64,000 nucleotides of DNA from Cloeon dipterum (lineage: Eukaryota; Arthropoda; Insecta; Ephemeroptera; Baetidae). The translations under genes and the position numbers were made by a program. A model generated the notes under the pieces. The model did not search any database. It was not told where the DNA came from and saw only the letters and a program-made list of their open reading frames with translations. Each line of letters starts with the position of its first letter. The stretch's first letter is position 1. The stretch is taken from NCBI RefSeq assembly GCF_949628265.1, contig NC_088787.1, positions 9,414,501 through 9,478,500 on the forward strand. Direction: 5' to 3'. Positions 24,101 through 37,025 of this stretch are shown one piece after another.

Positions 24101-24127
24101 CGTCCGTCCGACTGTCCGTCCGTCCGT
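24101..24127. repeat. (CCGT)n microsatellite
   Basis: Tandem CCGT/CGTC units interrupted by one GACT. Short and imperfect. Confidence 0.7.
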
Positions 24128-27100
24128 TGATAACTCTTGTTCACCCCTATTTAAGCGTTTTTCTCCCACTGAGACCCCACCACGCCCAAATTCCAATTAC
24201 ATGAGAATATTTCCAAACAAATCAGTCGCTCCGCCTTTCAAGACAATACAATATCAAACTCCATAACATGAAAAGCATTATTTGCTCCAGATTCCGAATG
24301 AAATACAAAACAAATATTGCTAAGTCTTTAATTCCGCGTTGCCCAATTTACATTTTTTTCGTTGACACATTCAATATGTCGCACTCGAGCTTGAGATTAC
24401 TCAGCACTGCTGCTCGTAATATTAACCCAGAAAATTGTGCCTTTAGACTAAACACGCATTCTTTTGTGCTTCGCTTGTATTCAATTAGCAAAACGGTTAG
24501 ACTAATTATGGCGCTTCTTTAATGATTTCTATGCACACTATTAGCTTGCCCAAAATGTGTTGATATTGACCAATCAATTTAATTTCAAAATGTTCTTTTC
24601 TGTAATTTATATATTTGAAAGGGCTGTACTCGTTTTACAGAGCATTAACCTTTTTTTGTAAATTTTCAGTTCAATTTAAATGCTGCTTGCTCGGTGCATA
24701 GCGAGTAATTCATTTTACCGTATTTCTACAGGAATGTGTCCTGCTCAACTAGTTTCAGCTGGTGGCACCCCTTTATTCATGAGCTTCCTGTTCCGCCTTG
24801 GGGCTGAGGAAAAATTATGACAACCTCTCATGCTTCTGCTTTTATTGGCATCTATTAACAATATTTTATAGATCAAATGCTCGTCAAATAACTAAAAATA
24901 ATTAAATGTTTGCGATTTGTTTCTTCTGAGACAGTATGATTTTTCTTAATCAGACGTTTTTCCGGAAAACACTTCAATATGAAAACACAGCTTGCTTTTA
25001 ACACTTGCTAATATTAAATTGATGCAGGAAATTTGTGAAAACTCATGCTCATGAATTTGGGATGCAACCAGTAGCCGCGTAACTAGTAGAGCAGGACCTT
25101 TCTGTATAGAAAGATGGAAAATAAACAGTTCGCTACACACCGTGGAAGCTGCATTGAATTCTTCTGGCAATCTTTTGTCACTTGTCAAATAACAAATAAA
25201 CTTTCTGCAATTCAGTTATGAAAATGTAGGTTAAAATTTGTAAACGATACACATAAAGAGAATAAGTATCTTCAAAATATTTGTTGAGTGCTAAAATATT
25301 TAACATAAATAATCTTAGTTAATTAAAGCTGTGCGGGAATTCTCTGGAGGACATGCAAAAAATTAAAGTCAATACATACTGTTGCCATGGGCGAAACACT
25401 TATTTAAATGCGCAATGATAATTATGTGATGACGCGGAGCGGAGAGAAGTGCAAAAGGTTTGACGACTTAAAGAGGCGCGAAATTTTGTGCACCACAACC
25501 ACACGGAGAGCCACTTAAAAGAACGCGTTTGCATTCAAAGCGACCAAAGCAGCGTTCGCGCGATGATCACTGCTGCTGACCCGCTTTCTTATCTCGCTCC
25601 AAAAAAACAATTTGACCAATTACAATTACTCATCGCCTCGGAGAAATATAATTGCATGCACGCGAGGCACATTATAATATACCTTGGGAACGGGATTGAC
25701 AAAACAATTATATATTTTAGCACTCTAGATTTAAGGGCAGAGAAGAATAGTAAGAAGCACACAAATCGAAGAACTAATATTTATGTACTGTAAAAATCAA
25801 ACATTCAAAAGATTTTCGTTTAAAAAAAATCAATTAGATTTATTTCTGATTCAACACCACGCCAAAATTAGCCTAACCCAATAATTTGCAGTCAAAATAA
25901 TAATTTGTTACGCTTAAAATGAAACTCTTAGAATTTAACGGTTTAGCATTTGGTGAAGTTAATATTGTATTCGTGCTGATAGTTTACATAAAAATTTACG
26001 GAATTATTTCGATATTACGACTCTTGACTTTGAAGAAAATGACCAAGGCTTCAAAATCGATTTTAAAAAGCAGTATTTGCTCAAATTGAGTTAAAATTTT
26101 ATTAAGAGTAAATGTTAAAATAAATGTTAGAATTGTAAAATTTATACTCTGAAAAAATTTATTGACAATCTTGAATCATATATTTATGAAATTCAAAAAT
26201 CATCATTGGTTCACAAGAGATATATTTATATAATTAAAATATTACAGTACATACTAGCAAGCATTAGAGTGATTGGGATCTTCTCGCATTTTAAATTATA
26301 AAATAAACAAAATTTAAATTAAATTGTTTAAATTATTATTAATTAAAAACAACCAAACATTTTCTAAAAGCTATATAATATTCCTATTTTCTATTTTTTT
26401 TTAATTTTAAACAATCAAATTGAACATTAATAAGCTTATATTTTGTTTAAAACTGTTGGAGTCCCACCACGTGTATTCAGTTAGACGTAAAATAATTATT
26501 TGTAATTCATTCATTCCAAATCAATCTAGTGATATATAAATATTTAATAATTATGCTCTAATTAATTATGATAAAATATCTAACTTAAGGTTCCGTATCA
26601 CCAGCACAAGTTGATTATATTTCTTATTCTCCTCACCCGTTACCATCTGGCATGCAACCCTTTGGCCTTTTTGCCCAGTTGCTCATCAAGCAATCAGCCG
26701 CAGCAGTCAATTTTGGTTCGGCCTTTTCGCGCCCTTCTTTTCCTCCCGTAATGAAATCAGTCGGCTGAACTTGGGCGCCCGGATTTACCCTTTCAACCAG
26801 TTTACGCCTATAGACGGTGCGTTGACACGGGACACCCCGACACGCGGAGAGTGTCTAAAGAAAACCTTTTCTAAATGACCTTTTCTAAGATTCGACGTTA
26901 ATATGATTTTTGGCAAATTTAGATTTTCCTGATGCGAGCTACGTAAATTTCGATTTGCGGAGGAAAATATATTTTATAGATCGGATATATTTCTTGAGGA
27001 CTCAAAACCGAAACTTCAAATTTAGTCTCGCCGAGAGCGTGAAGAAATATAAAACATTTAACTTTTCGTTTTTATAATATAATATACTTTTCTCCATTTT

Positions 27101-27389
27101 CTGGCAGACTTGCAAAAAGATGGCTTTGTTAATCCGATTGCGGTTCTGGTGCCAAAAGTGCCACTTTCTTTTCACCACAGCGGCGAGGGAGGGAAAGCGA
27201 TATTTATGTATTTCAGAAAATTTGATCTGGGAAACAAAAGAGGCTCCAAAGGAATTCAGAAAGCAGATTTCAAGACTTCATCAAAACAGAAGAGGATCAA
27301 GTAAGACCAGTATGCTGGAAAATGAAAGGTTCAATTGAGTGCCTGAAGTGGTTCCCGAGCTGGTTGAAACGGACTTCAAGATGAAACCA

Positions 27390-27495
27390 TATATAAGCGT
27401 GTGCGTTGTACAGAGTGGCAGTCAGAGTTCACCTCCAAAGATCTCTTTGGCGCAGTTTATTCCAACATTTTCAAGATTTCAAAAAAAGAAGACAA
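27390..27495 (+). promoter_or_regulatory. Orphan core promoter with following splice donor
   Basis: TATATAAG at 27390-27397 is followed about 30 bases later by GCAGTCAGAGT (near 27418-27428), a fair match to the arthropod initiator. The next 70 bases contain no ATG and end in ACAAG|GTAACA at 27495, a usable splice donor. It looks like the promoter and non-coding first exon of a plus-strand transcript whose later exons I cannot place. Confidence 0.4.
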
Positions 27496-28969
27496 GGTAA
27501 CAAAGAACTGAGGATACAGCGAGGGAGGAGAAACTGACCCCTGAAGACTCTGAATAGAGGCTCTAATAGACGACGAGGGCGTGGAAGACCGGCAGTTGAC
27601 CTTTTCGCTCAGAAAGTGTGAGACGATAAATCCCAGGAAATCGTTTCTCTCTTAGTTGTTTATCTACTACAGTGTTGGGAATTTCGATTCCACAATTCTA
27701 GTGATTTTTTAGATTTTATGAAAATTGCTCACAATCTAAAAAAAGTTTTATGTTAAAATTAGCTGTTCAGTGTGACAAATAAATCAGATTTAATTTTCAA
27801 CGAACCGGGAAAAAAATAGAAATTTCCCACAAGCGTTACTTCCATGCTCTGTAAGTTTTTATCGGTTTTATAATTGTAGGAAGGCAAATGAAATAATATA
27901 ATTAAGGAAGGATTTCCACATGCAGAGCGCCATAGCTCGTAAACCCCGTTGAATTAAAATATTTCTCCTGAGAGGATATTTCTTAATTCGTTAAGGATAG
28001 GGTTTCTTGTCAGACAGTCAGACAAAAATCGTTTTTCAGAAAATCATTTGAAAAATTGCTATTTTTGATGTCGTCTGGACTAATTTTGATATTTTACAGT
28101 TCGTCAAAGTCATCCTCCTTAAACCTCCGAATTAGCAAATTAGACTTAAGCAGTAGATTTCATCTGTTAAAGGAATAAAAATTTCTCTGATTGTTAATCT
28201 TCAATTAAACTAACATTAATAGACGTCATAACGGCAACACGCATATCATCATGCAACAGAGAGAAATTACTCTCTTGACTAAAATTAACGTCGGCTTGAA
28301 AATTAAATTTGGAGCGTAGGCGGCTGGAAGAGACGTGCATGACCTTTCACTCCATTCGGCTGCAGATGGGCGCTCTCTTCGCAAACACGACGACTCACGG
28401 CACGGCGCGGAGAAAGCGCGTGAACCCTACAGCAGAGAGCAATGCACTTCTAACACACAATGCAAATATATTTTTGCCTTGGGAGCGAACCTTTTCTTCA
28501 GATAATGAAAAGTGTGCACACGCTTTTCTCGTAATTTTCGCTATTGTGTGATTATAATGCGTTATATTATTATTTTTTTTTTAAATTTAAAATTATATTG
28601 ACTTCTCACTTTTATTTTTTAGCCACCGAAACGAAATAATTTAAAAATATTTGTATATTTTATTAATCATTTAAGCAGGCATGGAAAATATTTATTTTCA
28701 GATTAAATCTGTAAATCATTTGAAAAATAAAGTGAAAATTTTCTACTATTTAGAGAACAAATAAAATTGCTGTTAAATTAAAAAATATGATTTTTATGCC
28801 TGCTAATGTGCTTGTGTTTAAATTATAATGAAAACTAAATTAAACCATAGTTTTTTAATAATGTTTAAAAATATTTGCTTTTTACTTACAATCGATTAAC
28901 AATAGGAATAATTAGTTGCAGTTGTAAGTTTATAAATATAGAGGCAATGAGCATCTATAAGATATTGAA

Positions 28970-28975
28970 TTTATT
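28970..28975 (-). terminator. Candidate PSMG2 poly(A) signal
   Basis: TTTATT (AATAAA on the minus strand) 32 nt beyond the stop codon at 29007, which would give a very short 3' UTR. Confidence 0.4.
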
Positions 28976-29006
28976 TCACAGACAAAAACCAATTTAAGGG
29001 GAATAA

Positions 29007-30299
29007 TTAAAAAATGCCGGTTGGTGGGCCATTGCCAACAAGGTGGCTCCAGGAAGGAGGTAATCTCCACTTGGAATCAGCAGACAGCTGCATACAGTGA
29101 AATAAAATTAGTAAATATATTTAACCACAACATCCAACCACTCACAATTCTGCTCCAGGCGTTGGCAAAACTAGCAAGTTGGTTGGCGTCCGTGTCGTTG
29201 AAGCCTTCGTCGCAGAATTTCATTAGAACAGTGCTCTCGACGCCAGCAGAAGAACTGCAATAATTCAAAATTTTGATAAGAAAATCACAAAATTAGCTAG
29301 ATATTTTATTTACCAAGATTTATACAGTTGCTTTGCAAATCCTGATCCAATCATCACAAAATCCTCACTTTTCTTGCCGCCAAGCTCAAATTGTTTCTTC
29401 TCCAGGGCTGGACCCCACTTGGAACTGTAGGGATATTAAATTTTTATTGAATCATTGTCCCATTTCCAATTTTAAAAAAATTCAAGCCATTAATCTTATT
29501 TTTTTAACTAATCCATCACCATTTTAGTAAAATATTCAGTCTAAAAATCTAACAAAATCCATACTAGCGATATTTTCATTAGTTTTAGGGCGAGATGCTT
29601 ACATTTCAGGATCAACCTGAGAGCTTGTGGTCAGGTATCGGAAGGGATGTCCTGTCAGTTGCGGTCCGAACCGTTCGTAAGCGGCCAAAGAGGCCAAAAT
29701 GAGAACTTCGCTGAACTTTTTCTCCTCGATCCATTTGGACAGCTTCAGCAGAAAGTCCTTCCCATGCTCCTGAACATTATAAAAAATTATTATGAACGTT
29801 AATTAATTTTAAAAAAACAACTCACCTTGACAAGTGGAGATCTAAGTTGGAGAAAAATCAGTTTTCTCTCTTTCGACAGATACACTGCAAATCAACAACA
29901 ATTCAGATTTATTTTAAGATTTCCAAGTTATTATTTTAGCTTATTATTTACATTCGCAGGCAGTGGCCAAGCTGTTTGAGCTGTAGTCGTAAGGGTCGCC
30001 GCCGACGATGGGCACGAGGGCCGGGTGCCAGGCGATGGCCCATTTCTCAGGCCGGACAGTTGCGATCAGAATGTCCACGGCCAGCTGACCGACATTTCCG
30101 ATCGACACCGACGGCTACAAAGAAAAAACATAAAGCTGGGGTGTTTAATTGGAGTTTGGACAATTCTCAAAAATAAATTTCAAATAAAGATTGATACAAT
30201 GACTTGGAAGAATTGAGTTCGAATAAAAATTTGACTCACGATGATGAATTTGTATCCAGTTACGTCCTCATCGAAGAGAAATTGAAACAGGCTGTTCAT
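29007..30299 (-). CDS. PSMG2: Proteasome assembly chaperone 2 (PAC2)
   Basis: Seven coding exons: 30240-30299, 29952-30114, 29826-29884, 29603-29769, 29314-29424, 29146-29254, 29007-29087. All GT-AG and in phase; 249 residues against about 264 in human PSMG2. Family signatures are plain: PSVSIGNVGQLAVDILIAT near residues 21-39, the VPIVGGDPY segment, RKLIFLQLRSPLVK, HPFRYLTTSS, VLMKFCDEG, and the C-terminus PPSWSHLVGNGPPTGIF, which parallels the human PSSW...GSGLPPALF ending. PSMG2 pairs with PSMG1 and guides assembly of the 20S proteasome alpha ring in the cytosol. Introns are short, most of them under 200 bp, as for a housekeeping gene. No frame break or missing block was seen. The start ATG at 30299 has a purine at -3. 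Confidence 0.94.
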
Positions 30300-30781
30300 T
30301 TCCGCAGAATTCAGCTAAGAATTTCGATCAGGTTGAAGAAGATGATGAGCAAAATTTGGAGTTTTGTTGATTTGTTTTGGTTCGCGACGCAGTTGATGAA
30401 TTATCCGCAGCGCGGCGCAGGGGCAAAGGTTTTGAGCGGTTTGGAGGATGAAAGGAGTGCTCGGCAGGTTGCATAAAAAGAAAGGCGCTAAGTAAAAGAG
30501 ACAAGCAGTCTCTGCAAAAAGAATTGTTCCGCAGTTTCATTATTATTGTAATTTTGCAAAGGAAGAAAAATATGAAAGCTAATGAAAACAAGAGTGCGAA
30601 ATTTTGCCGTGAGAATTTCCCTAAGAATTGAGAGGAAAAAATGTGGCTTATTAAAAATGAGTTTTATTATTATTGTAAACAAATTATCCTGATTAATTAA
30701 ATATATATTGGCAATAATATCAATCAATTTACTAACTTCCAAACGCATAGTACACCAACCAAACCTCTAAAATATATTACA
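30300..30781. other. PSMG2 5' flank
   Basis: A moderately GC-rich first 180 bases upstream of PSMG2 (GCAGCGCGGCGC near 30410) probably holds its promoter. It turns AT-rich towards the transposon at 30782. Confidence 0.45.
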
Positions 30782-31908
30782 TGGAAGGATCTAAATCAAG
30801 TGACACCCCCCTTGGCAAGTGGTCTTCAGATTTTGATGAAATTCGGTGGAGATGTTGCCCTAGGGGACCTAAGTTGAACCCTAAAATATTAGGTGAAAAT
30901 TCCAAAAATTGCCCATTTTACAGGGGTTCAAAATTTGAGATTTTTGAAAAAGGTGATGTTTTTTGCGATTTGTAACTTTGACTCTGTTTGTGGTAAACAC
31001 AAAAATTTTGTATCCAAAATGATCTACGTTTAACGCCAAACAACTTCCCCAAGATAAAAAACTTCGTAGGTCAAAGGTCAAGGTCACTAAATTGGGGTCA
31101 AACTTTTCGAAAAAATCCCACATACCCTAGTACATAAAATTTTGAAAATTCAAAATAGCCAAAATGTGCCTCATATCCATGGTAACAACATATAAAAAAT
31201 TGGCGAGACTTGTTTTTTTCATTTTCGAGATATTTTGAATTGAGTGTTTAAAATCGATGTTTTCCGGGTCTTCTGATCATAAATAAAAACACGTTTTCCG
31301 CTTAATCTCAGCTTCTATGGGTCCGATTTAGAAAAACCGCACACCATTTGATACGTAATGACCTCCCCTAGGTAATGCAAGTGATCATAAGGGTGCCCAT
31401 CCCCTTCGAACCCTTAACCACCCCCTGGAAATCCGAAAAATATTTTTTCATATATTTACTATCTAAATCGATTAATTTAAGCAAAATACTAATCAAATAT
31501 AATCCAAAATAACTAAAATATAAAATATTTCTATTTTCTTTTTAGAAATAACTTTAAAAAAGTAAAATTGCTAAAAAATTGTTTTTAAGTTTATTTTAAA
31601 TATATAATTATTTTGCGTTTTTTTTATTCAAAATTACTGAATTTTTTATTTTTATAATGAATTTTGGAATATATTTTCTATTTTACAGTGTTTCTTTATA
31701 AATATCAACAAATGCAACCAATAGCAACAACGTTTTAAACACACAATTTTCACCAAACGCCAATGGTTAAAAAATTATTAATAGTTGCATTTATTTATAA
31801 TAATAAAATAAACAATAATGTAGAATATGACTTATATTCTAAAATTCATTATAAAAATAAAAAATTCAGTAATTTTAAGGGGGGTGTCACTTGATTTAAA
31901 TCCTTCCA
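30782..31908. mobile_element. Non-autonomous DNA element with 31-bp inverted ends
   Basis: TGGAAGGAT... at 30782 and its near-perfect inverse ...ATCCTTCCA at 31908 enclose 1,127 bp. The ends match over about 31 bases (the CAAGTGACACCCCCCTT part is identical, with two mismatches further out). There is no transposase frame; the longest internal frames are 64 and 80 codons. I could not find an unambiguous target-site duplication, so the superfamily is open. Confidence 0.8.
31627..31877. repeat. Inner inverted repeat within the 1.1-kb element
   Basis: The 45-base stretch at 31627-31672 (TTACTGAATTTTTTATTTTT part) recurs inverted at 31834-31877, directly against the right terminal repeat. Spacer is about 160 bp. 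It is either a nested MITE or a subterminal structural repeat. Confidence 0.65.
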
Positions 31909-33978
31909 CAATATTATATTATGTTTCAAAATTACACTAATTGTAAGAGTTTATTTATAGATTTATTTCTAGTTTCCATCTCAAATTCATTAACCATCCT
32001 TACACTCTTACAGAATTTTTATTTTTAACGTTCATCGCACAAGAATAACTTGGTGACTGAAATGTATAAAAAAAATTAACCAAATAAAATCATCTTATAA
32101 ATTTGTAAAGCTTTCAAATAAATGTAAATTAAATGTAAAAAAACTATTTTCTTAATTAAATTGAAAATAAATATTTTAAAATTTTATATTCTATATTTTG
32201 AAACTTATACAAAATTTACACAATTAGAAATGCTTTTTTGCTGACATAGATGGGCAAAAACACGCTGGTAAAAAACCGTAGCGTTTGAAACGCGTGAACC
32301 CGGCTGTAGAGAAATGTTATGCAAATGAATAGGATGCAGAGTGTGGAATAAATCAGCATTCCTCCAACTGATCCGGGCGAATAAAAAAGCCATAATTCGC
32401 TGACAACTCCATAAAATAAAACTTAACGTGCGTTTTATCTTCGATTTCGTCGAAATGACAACATCATTTGCGCCGCTTTATTGGCTTTGGGGATTTTTTT
32501 GTCTCTTCTGCCTAGAAAATGCAGATTGTTGCAACAAACTTCCCGGATTTTCCTAAAAAAATTTAAAAAGAATTTACATTTATTGTGTCGGTAAGTTTAT
32601 CTTTTAAAGGCTGTTGGGGAATTGTTACGTAATTTTATTGTCATTTTCAATTTTCCTAATTTTAATAGTATGGTTAAAAAGGTTCTTACGAAAATTTCTG
32701 GGGAAACCCTCTGGAGACGACTCTTTTTTGTCCAACTGTCCGCCCTTTTATCAAACCCTGATTCAAATGCAATTCAAGAGGTCTTTGAACGTTTAACGAG
32801 TAGAGATGACGGATCTGAACGTTTCTCCCAAAACGCCTTTTAAAATTAAATAAATTCATGATTATTAAATTAAATGCCATTTTTATTTTCCTACTATCGA
32901 ACGTGCCCAAAAATTAAAGAGGACCCAATTCACGAATTTACTGCGACCCCAAAAACTAAAAATTAATCTTGATAAACGTGTGATGTGTCTTTTTGAAAGC
33001 CAAAAGGCCTTAATTGCATTCGCAATAATTAACAAAATCAGCAGCTTGATCAGAAAGAAAGGAAATTGTGGATTCGAACGCAATTAAAAGCTGATTCCAA
33101 CCGCATTATGCAGGCGGGATTTAATTTAAAAATTCTAAAGATAAGACGCGGCGGGCGCAGACACGCGGACCGGTTGGATCAGCTTGTGTAATTTGCGCTT
33201 TTTGCTAAATTGACGTCTTTCGCGGCCGGTGCAATTTGAAAGAGATACAATGTTGCTTTCGTGTCAGGCCCACATACGCCGCGCGTTAAGTCATATATAT
33301 ATAAATATATATCGTGGCAGTGCAAAAAGCGCGATGAGAGAAGCAAAAGCGCGCTCGCAGCACAAAAGAGCGCAGTTTATGCCTCGTTTGTCACTCGTTT
33401 TTTTCTTGGAAGATCAACAGGATGCATTCGAATAATGAAAAATGATTAATTGACTGTGCATGTTCATTTATGAGCTGCGGAGCGAACACGAGCCGAAAAT
33501 ATAGCCCTGGCCAATGCACTTTCCTGCAAATGAGGCGAGCGCTCAGCGCGTGTCGTGTGCGAAAGATATCTCGGCGCGTTGCTCACTATAGTTCTATTTT
33601 AAATCAGGCCTGCCAATTTTAGACGGTTTTGTATTTAGATTAGGATTATAATAGCAAAATTATTTTAACGAATTATTTTTGTTTTAAATTTTAGAGGCAA
33701 AATTTAATCGAAATTTAAAATTAAAAGATACTTCTGTGGATTGTTTTTGTATTTTTTTCTTTTCATTTTTTTTTTTAAAAAAAAAGAAGAAAGAATCTCG
33801 CTCGCTTTTTTACTATAAAATTTACTATCTAGCGCTATAACAATAAACTTCTCGAGTTTCTATTCTTTATATTTTCTACAGAATAGTAAATATTTATTGC
33901 TAATTTGATATAACCATAGAACAAAGTGTATTTTAAAGATGATATGCAATAAAAATACAGGATTCGATGCGGAATACA
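31909..33978. other. Intergenic spacer
   Basis: AT-rich to about 33100, then a CpG-richer patch at 33120-33590 with TA-rich runs (near 33292-33313). No gene or shared repeat identified. Confidence 0.55.
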
Positions 33979-34404
33979 CCTGTTGCATAAGCCCTTAGTG
34001 TTCGAAGCCGCCAACAGATGGCGCCACCGAATGAATTCGTAATTAAATTTAATTTTAAGGCACTTTCGATGTGATTTCAAACTCAATCCTGCTACCGTGC
34101 ATTCTTCACTTAATATGATTTCTTTTGACGTGCTGAAAACCAAAATCGGTTAAGCCAATCGCCGTAGAATCGTGAAAAACTATTTTTTTTTAAATATAAA
34201 TATTTTCCAACGTTTCTTCGGCGAATGGCTGGACTGATTTTGGTTTTCAGCACTTGAAAAGAAAGAAAATTAAGTGAAGAATGCACAGTGGCAGGATTTT
34301 GTCTGAAAATCGCAGTGGAAGTGCCTTAAAATTAAATTTATTACGAGAGTATACGGTGGTGCCATCTGTTGGTGGCTTCGAACACTAAGAAATTATACAA
34401 CTGG
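33979..34404. mobile_element. Foldback MITE with CTCF-like motifs, copy A
   Basis: A near-complete palindrome of two roughly 190-bp arms. The left arm starts TTAGTGTTCGAAGCCGCC and the right arm ends with the inverse, GGCTTCGAACACTAA; homology extends outwards to CAACTGG at 34404. Each arm contains the block GACGTGCTGAAAACCAAAAT or its inverse. The insulator-like motif sits at 34011-34026 and, inverted, at 34357-34372. No coding capacity. Confidence 0.85.
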
Positions 34405-37025
34405 GGTAACAACAATTTTTACAATGTTCTAAGCGCACGATGAGCTAGAAATTTTTTAAATTTTATTCTTCTGCTAAACAATCTTTTTTTTAATTAATAA
34501 AATTTATTTTACAATGGTTTCTCTCATAGCTTTGGATGAGAATAGTAAAAGGTTGTGATAATTATTATTGTAAAAGCCAGCTGTGTTTTTATTTTGGACC
34601 AGAGAGCAGACAAAAACTTTCTATAACTTTTTGGAGCATTGAAGATGCTATATAAAGATGCTCTAAATTTCAATTATTATCATTTAGAAAAAGCTAAAAA
34701 TTTCATTGATCTATCGATTTTGATGGATGGTCTCATTGTTATATTTTTTCTATTAAATAGCAATCAAAGTGTTTCATCAAATCAAAAGCTCTTTGGGTTT
34801 TCCAGTCAGTTTCCGTGGGTTTTCCCATTGGCCAGGAGCATCTGTGGCGAGAGAGTCGGATCATTAGTTAACGACAACCAGATCAGTACGTTTTATATAA
34901 TGTTAGTTTGCCGAGTCACGCGATTGAAAAAGTTATAGGCAGCAATGATGCGCCATAACAAACGCGAGCGCGCGCGTGTGCGTTATTCCGAGAAAGAAAG
35001 AGAGTTCCCGATTCCCGCAAAGGTCGGCCGTGGCGGATTAAGAAAAAAATAAATAAATAAATAAATACGAGCGTTGCGTGCTGCTTGTAAAAAAGGTCAT
35101 TTGTCAATGCGCGCGGCGTGCGTGGTTAAACATGCAAATCAGGCCATATATTACGTTCGGCGTGTGTGTGTGCTCAGTTTGATCAGCAATAATAATATGT
35201 AATCACGCGGCGAGACCATTAAAAACAACGCAGCTTTCACCGCGATAACCTCTGATTTTTCACTCGGCGCGCCGGCGATCTGAGATTTAATTTTTTTTGG
35301 GGAGTAAAGAGCCGATTTTTTCTTGCAGAAGACGCGTTTCTCGCTCGAGAGCCAATTCATCATTTTAAATGGCCACCTGAGGCGGGATCACCTGAAAATT
35401 ATTACATCAAGAAGTGTTTTTCACACACCACAGGTTGAGAACCCGTCCAATAACGAGGAATAAAAAAGCTCTGGGGGAGGTTTTCGTCCAAAAGCGCGCC
35501 GGCCTTGGCTGCCGTCTCTCGGGAGAGTGTGAGAAGGACCGCTTTTTCTCTTTTCCGACACATTTCCCCTGCAGCCCTGCCGCGACAATCGGGGCTGTGA
35601 TAAATAGTCACCCGTTCTTCTGGATTTTACAGAGAAAAATAAAAAAAAATCATTTTAGTTTGCGCAAAGTTAATAAATAAATAAGTAAGGGAAGAATGCC
35701 TTATTTTGACAAAGAAAAAATGAATCTAATAAAAGCCAAAAGTTTCTTTTTTTGTCCTTTTCCCTGAGAAGAATGAAAAGATAAATAAATTTATGCTTTG
35801 AAAATAACGCTTTATTTACTGTCAAGTTAAAAATTACGTCATTGTTGCCACCATCAATTATAAAGAGGTTTAAAGAGGATTGATACTTAAATTCTTGTTG
35901 CTAAAATACATACATCAACCCCTTACGGATCCGACTAGAGCGAAATTTTAATTTAATTTTATTTCGGCTTCCTTTTCAAATGGTGAGGACTGTCTCCCTA
36001 AATTGAAATGATATTTTATTTCAAAATAAATAGTTTCCTAAAATTTGTTTTACGCCGTTGGATGGATTTCTACGAGAGGAACCAAAATCTGCCAAGAAAA
36101 TTTGGTCAAATGTTATAATTTTTTTTTAATAAATTGTAAAATTTGAAGCAAAGACCTTTTTCTATTGGACATTTAAATTGCTGTTCCCGTATCAATCTAC
36201 TTTAACTGCCAAAATTGGAATTGAGTTAAAATGAAACTATAATAAAAACACCTTCTTTTAACTGCCAAGAGGAAAAATACAAACAATATAAGCATGACGT
36301 CACTCAAGACTTGCCAAACTTCTGCGAATTGTCTAAGTCCCTCTCAGGGACGCAACATCAAACGAAAATTTCTGTTTGGATTTTATTGGGGTAATAAAGT
36401 GATTCTTCGCCGGTCAATGCACTTTAAAATGCAAAAAATATCTACGACAAAATTTAAAACAAAAAATGCCTTTTTCGCAATAGAGACGCGAGAGGATTCT
36501 AAAAATTCTCCGTTTTTCACATCCCTGGCCCGTTGTTGTGAGTCAGGGCGGCAAGGCAAGAGCTGCAGTGGCTGGTGTGGATGGATCAGGTAACCGAACG
36601 AACGAGCAGAACTAAGCGCGCCGATAAAGATCAAAGCAGCTCTTTATTCATGGATGGATCGAGTGGCGGCGGCGGCGGCCGCCGCTCCATTCACAAAATT
36701 AGAGACTGGCTGCGGCGGGCGGCCCCGTGACCACCTCAAACGAGCTTTGCGCTTGCTTGCTTGCTTGCTTTCCTCGCCGACTCACTCGCTGCGCGCTCTT
36801 ACTTTATTCTTCCCAGAAACGCGGACGTGCCAATGCTTTGTCCTCAAGTCCGCAGTCACCAAGCATTTTGCAATGTGTATTACAGCAGTTTTTTTTTAAA
36901 TGATTTCAAATAGGGTCTAAATTTTTGAATTATTAGAAAAACTAGTGCTTCTTTAATTTCTGTACAGCAATTTTTAAAGGATTAAATTTTTCTCATGGAT
37001 AAATTTAATTGCTTACAATATATAT
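34405..37025. other. Intergenic spacer with CpG-rich islands
   Basis: No coding exon found. CpG-rich blocks lie at about 34945-35600 and 36650-36860. The stretch 35985-36150 (GAGAGGAACCAAAATCTGCC, AAATTTGGTCAAA) resembles a decayed piece of the GATACTG MITE family. Confidence 0.5.
36749..36770. repeat. (GCTT)n microsatellite
   Basis: Five tandem GCTT units inside a CpG-rich block that also carries a GGC run at 36665-36685. Confidence 0.75.

Larger units (their letters stand above)
23564..28969. other. Intergenic AT-rich spacer
   Basis: No coding exon found. It holds a small (CCGT)n tract at 24101-24127, less AT-rich patches near 24000-24200, 25430-25690, 26640-26860 and 28300-28510, and one good core-promoter arrangement at 27390-27495. 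The remaining frames are chance. Confidence 0.55.

Noticed and set aside
30781-31123. Frames of 64 and 80 codons in the 1.1-kb element as transposase remnants
   Set aside because: No catalytic motif or similarity to any transposase is visible; they overlap on opposite strands and look like chance.
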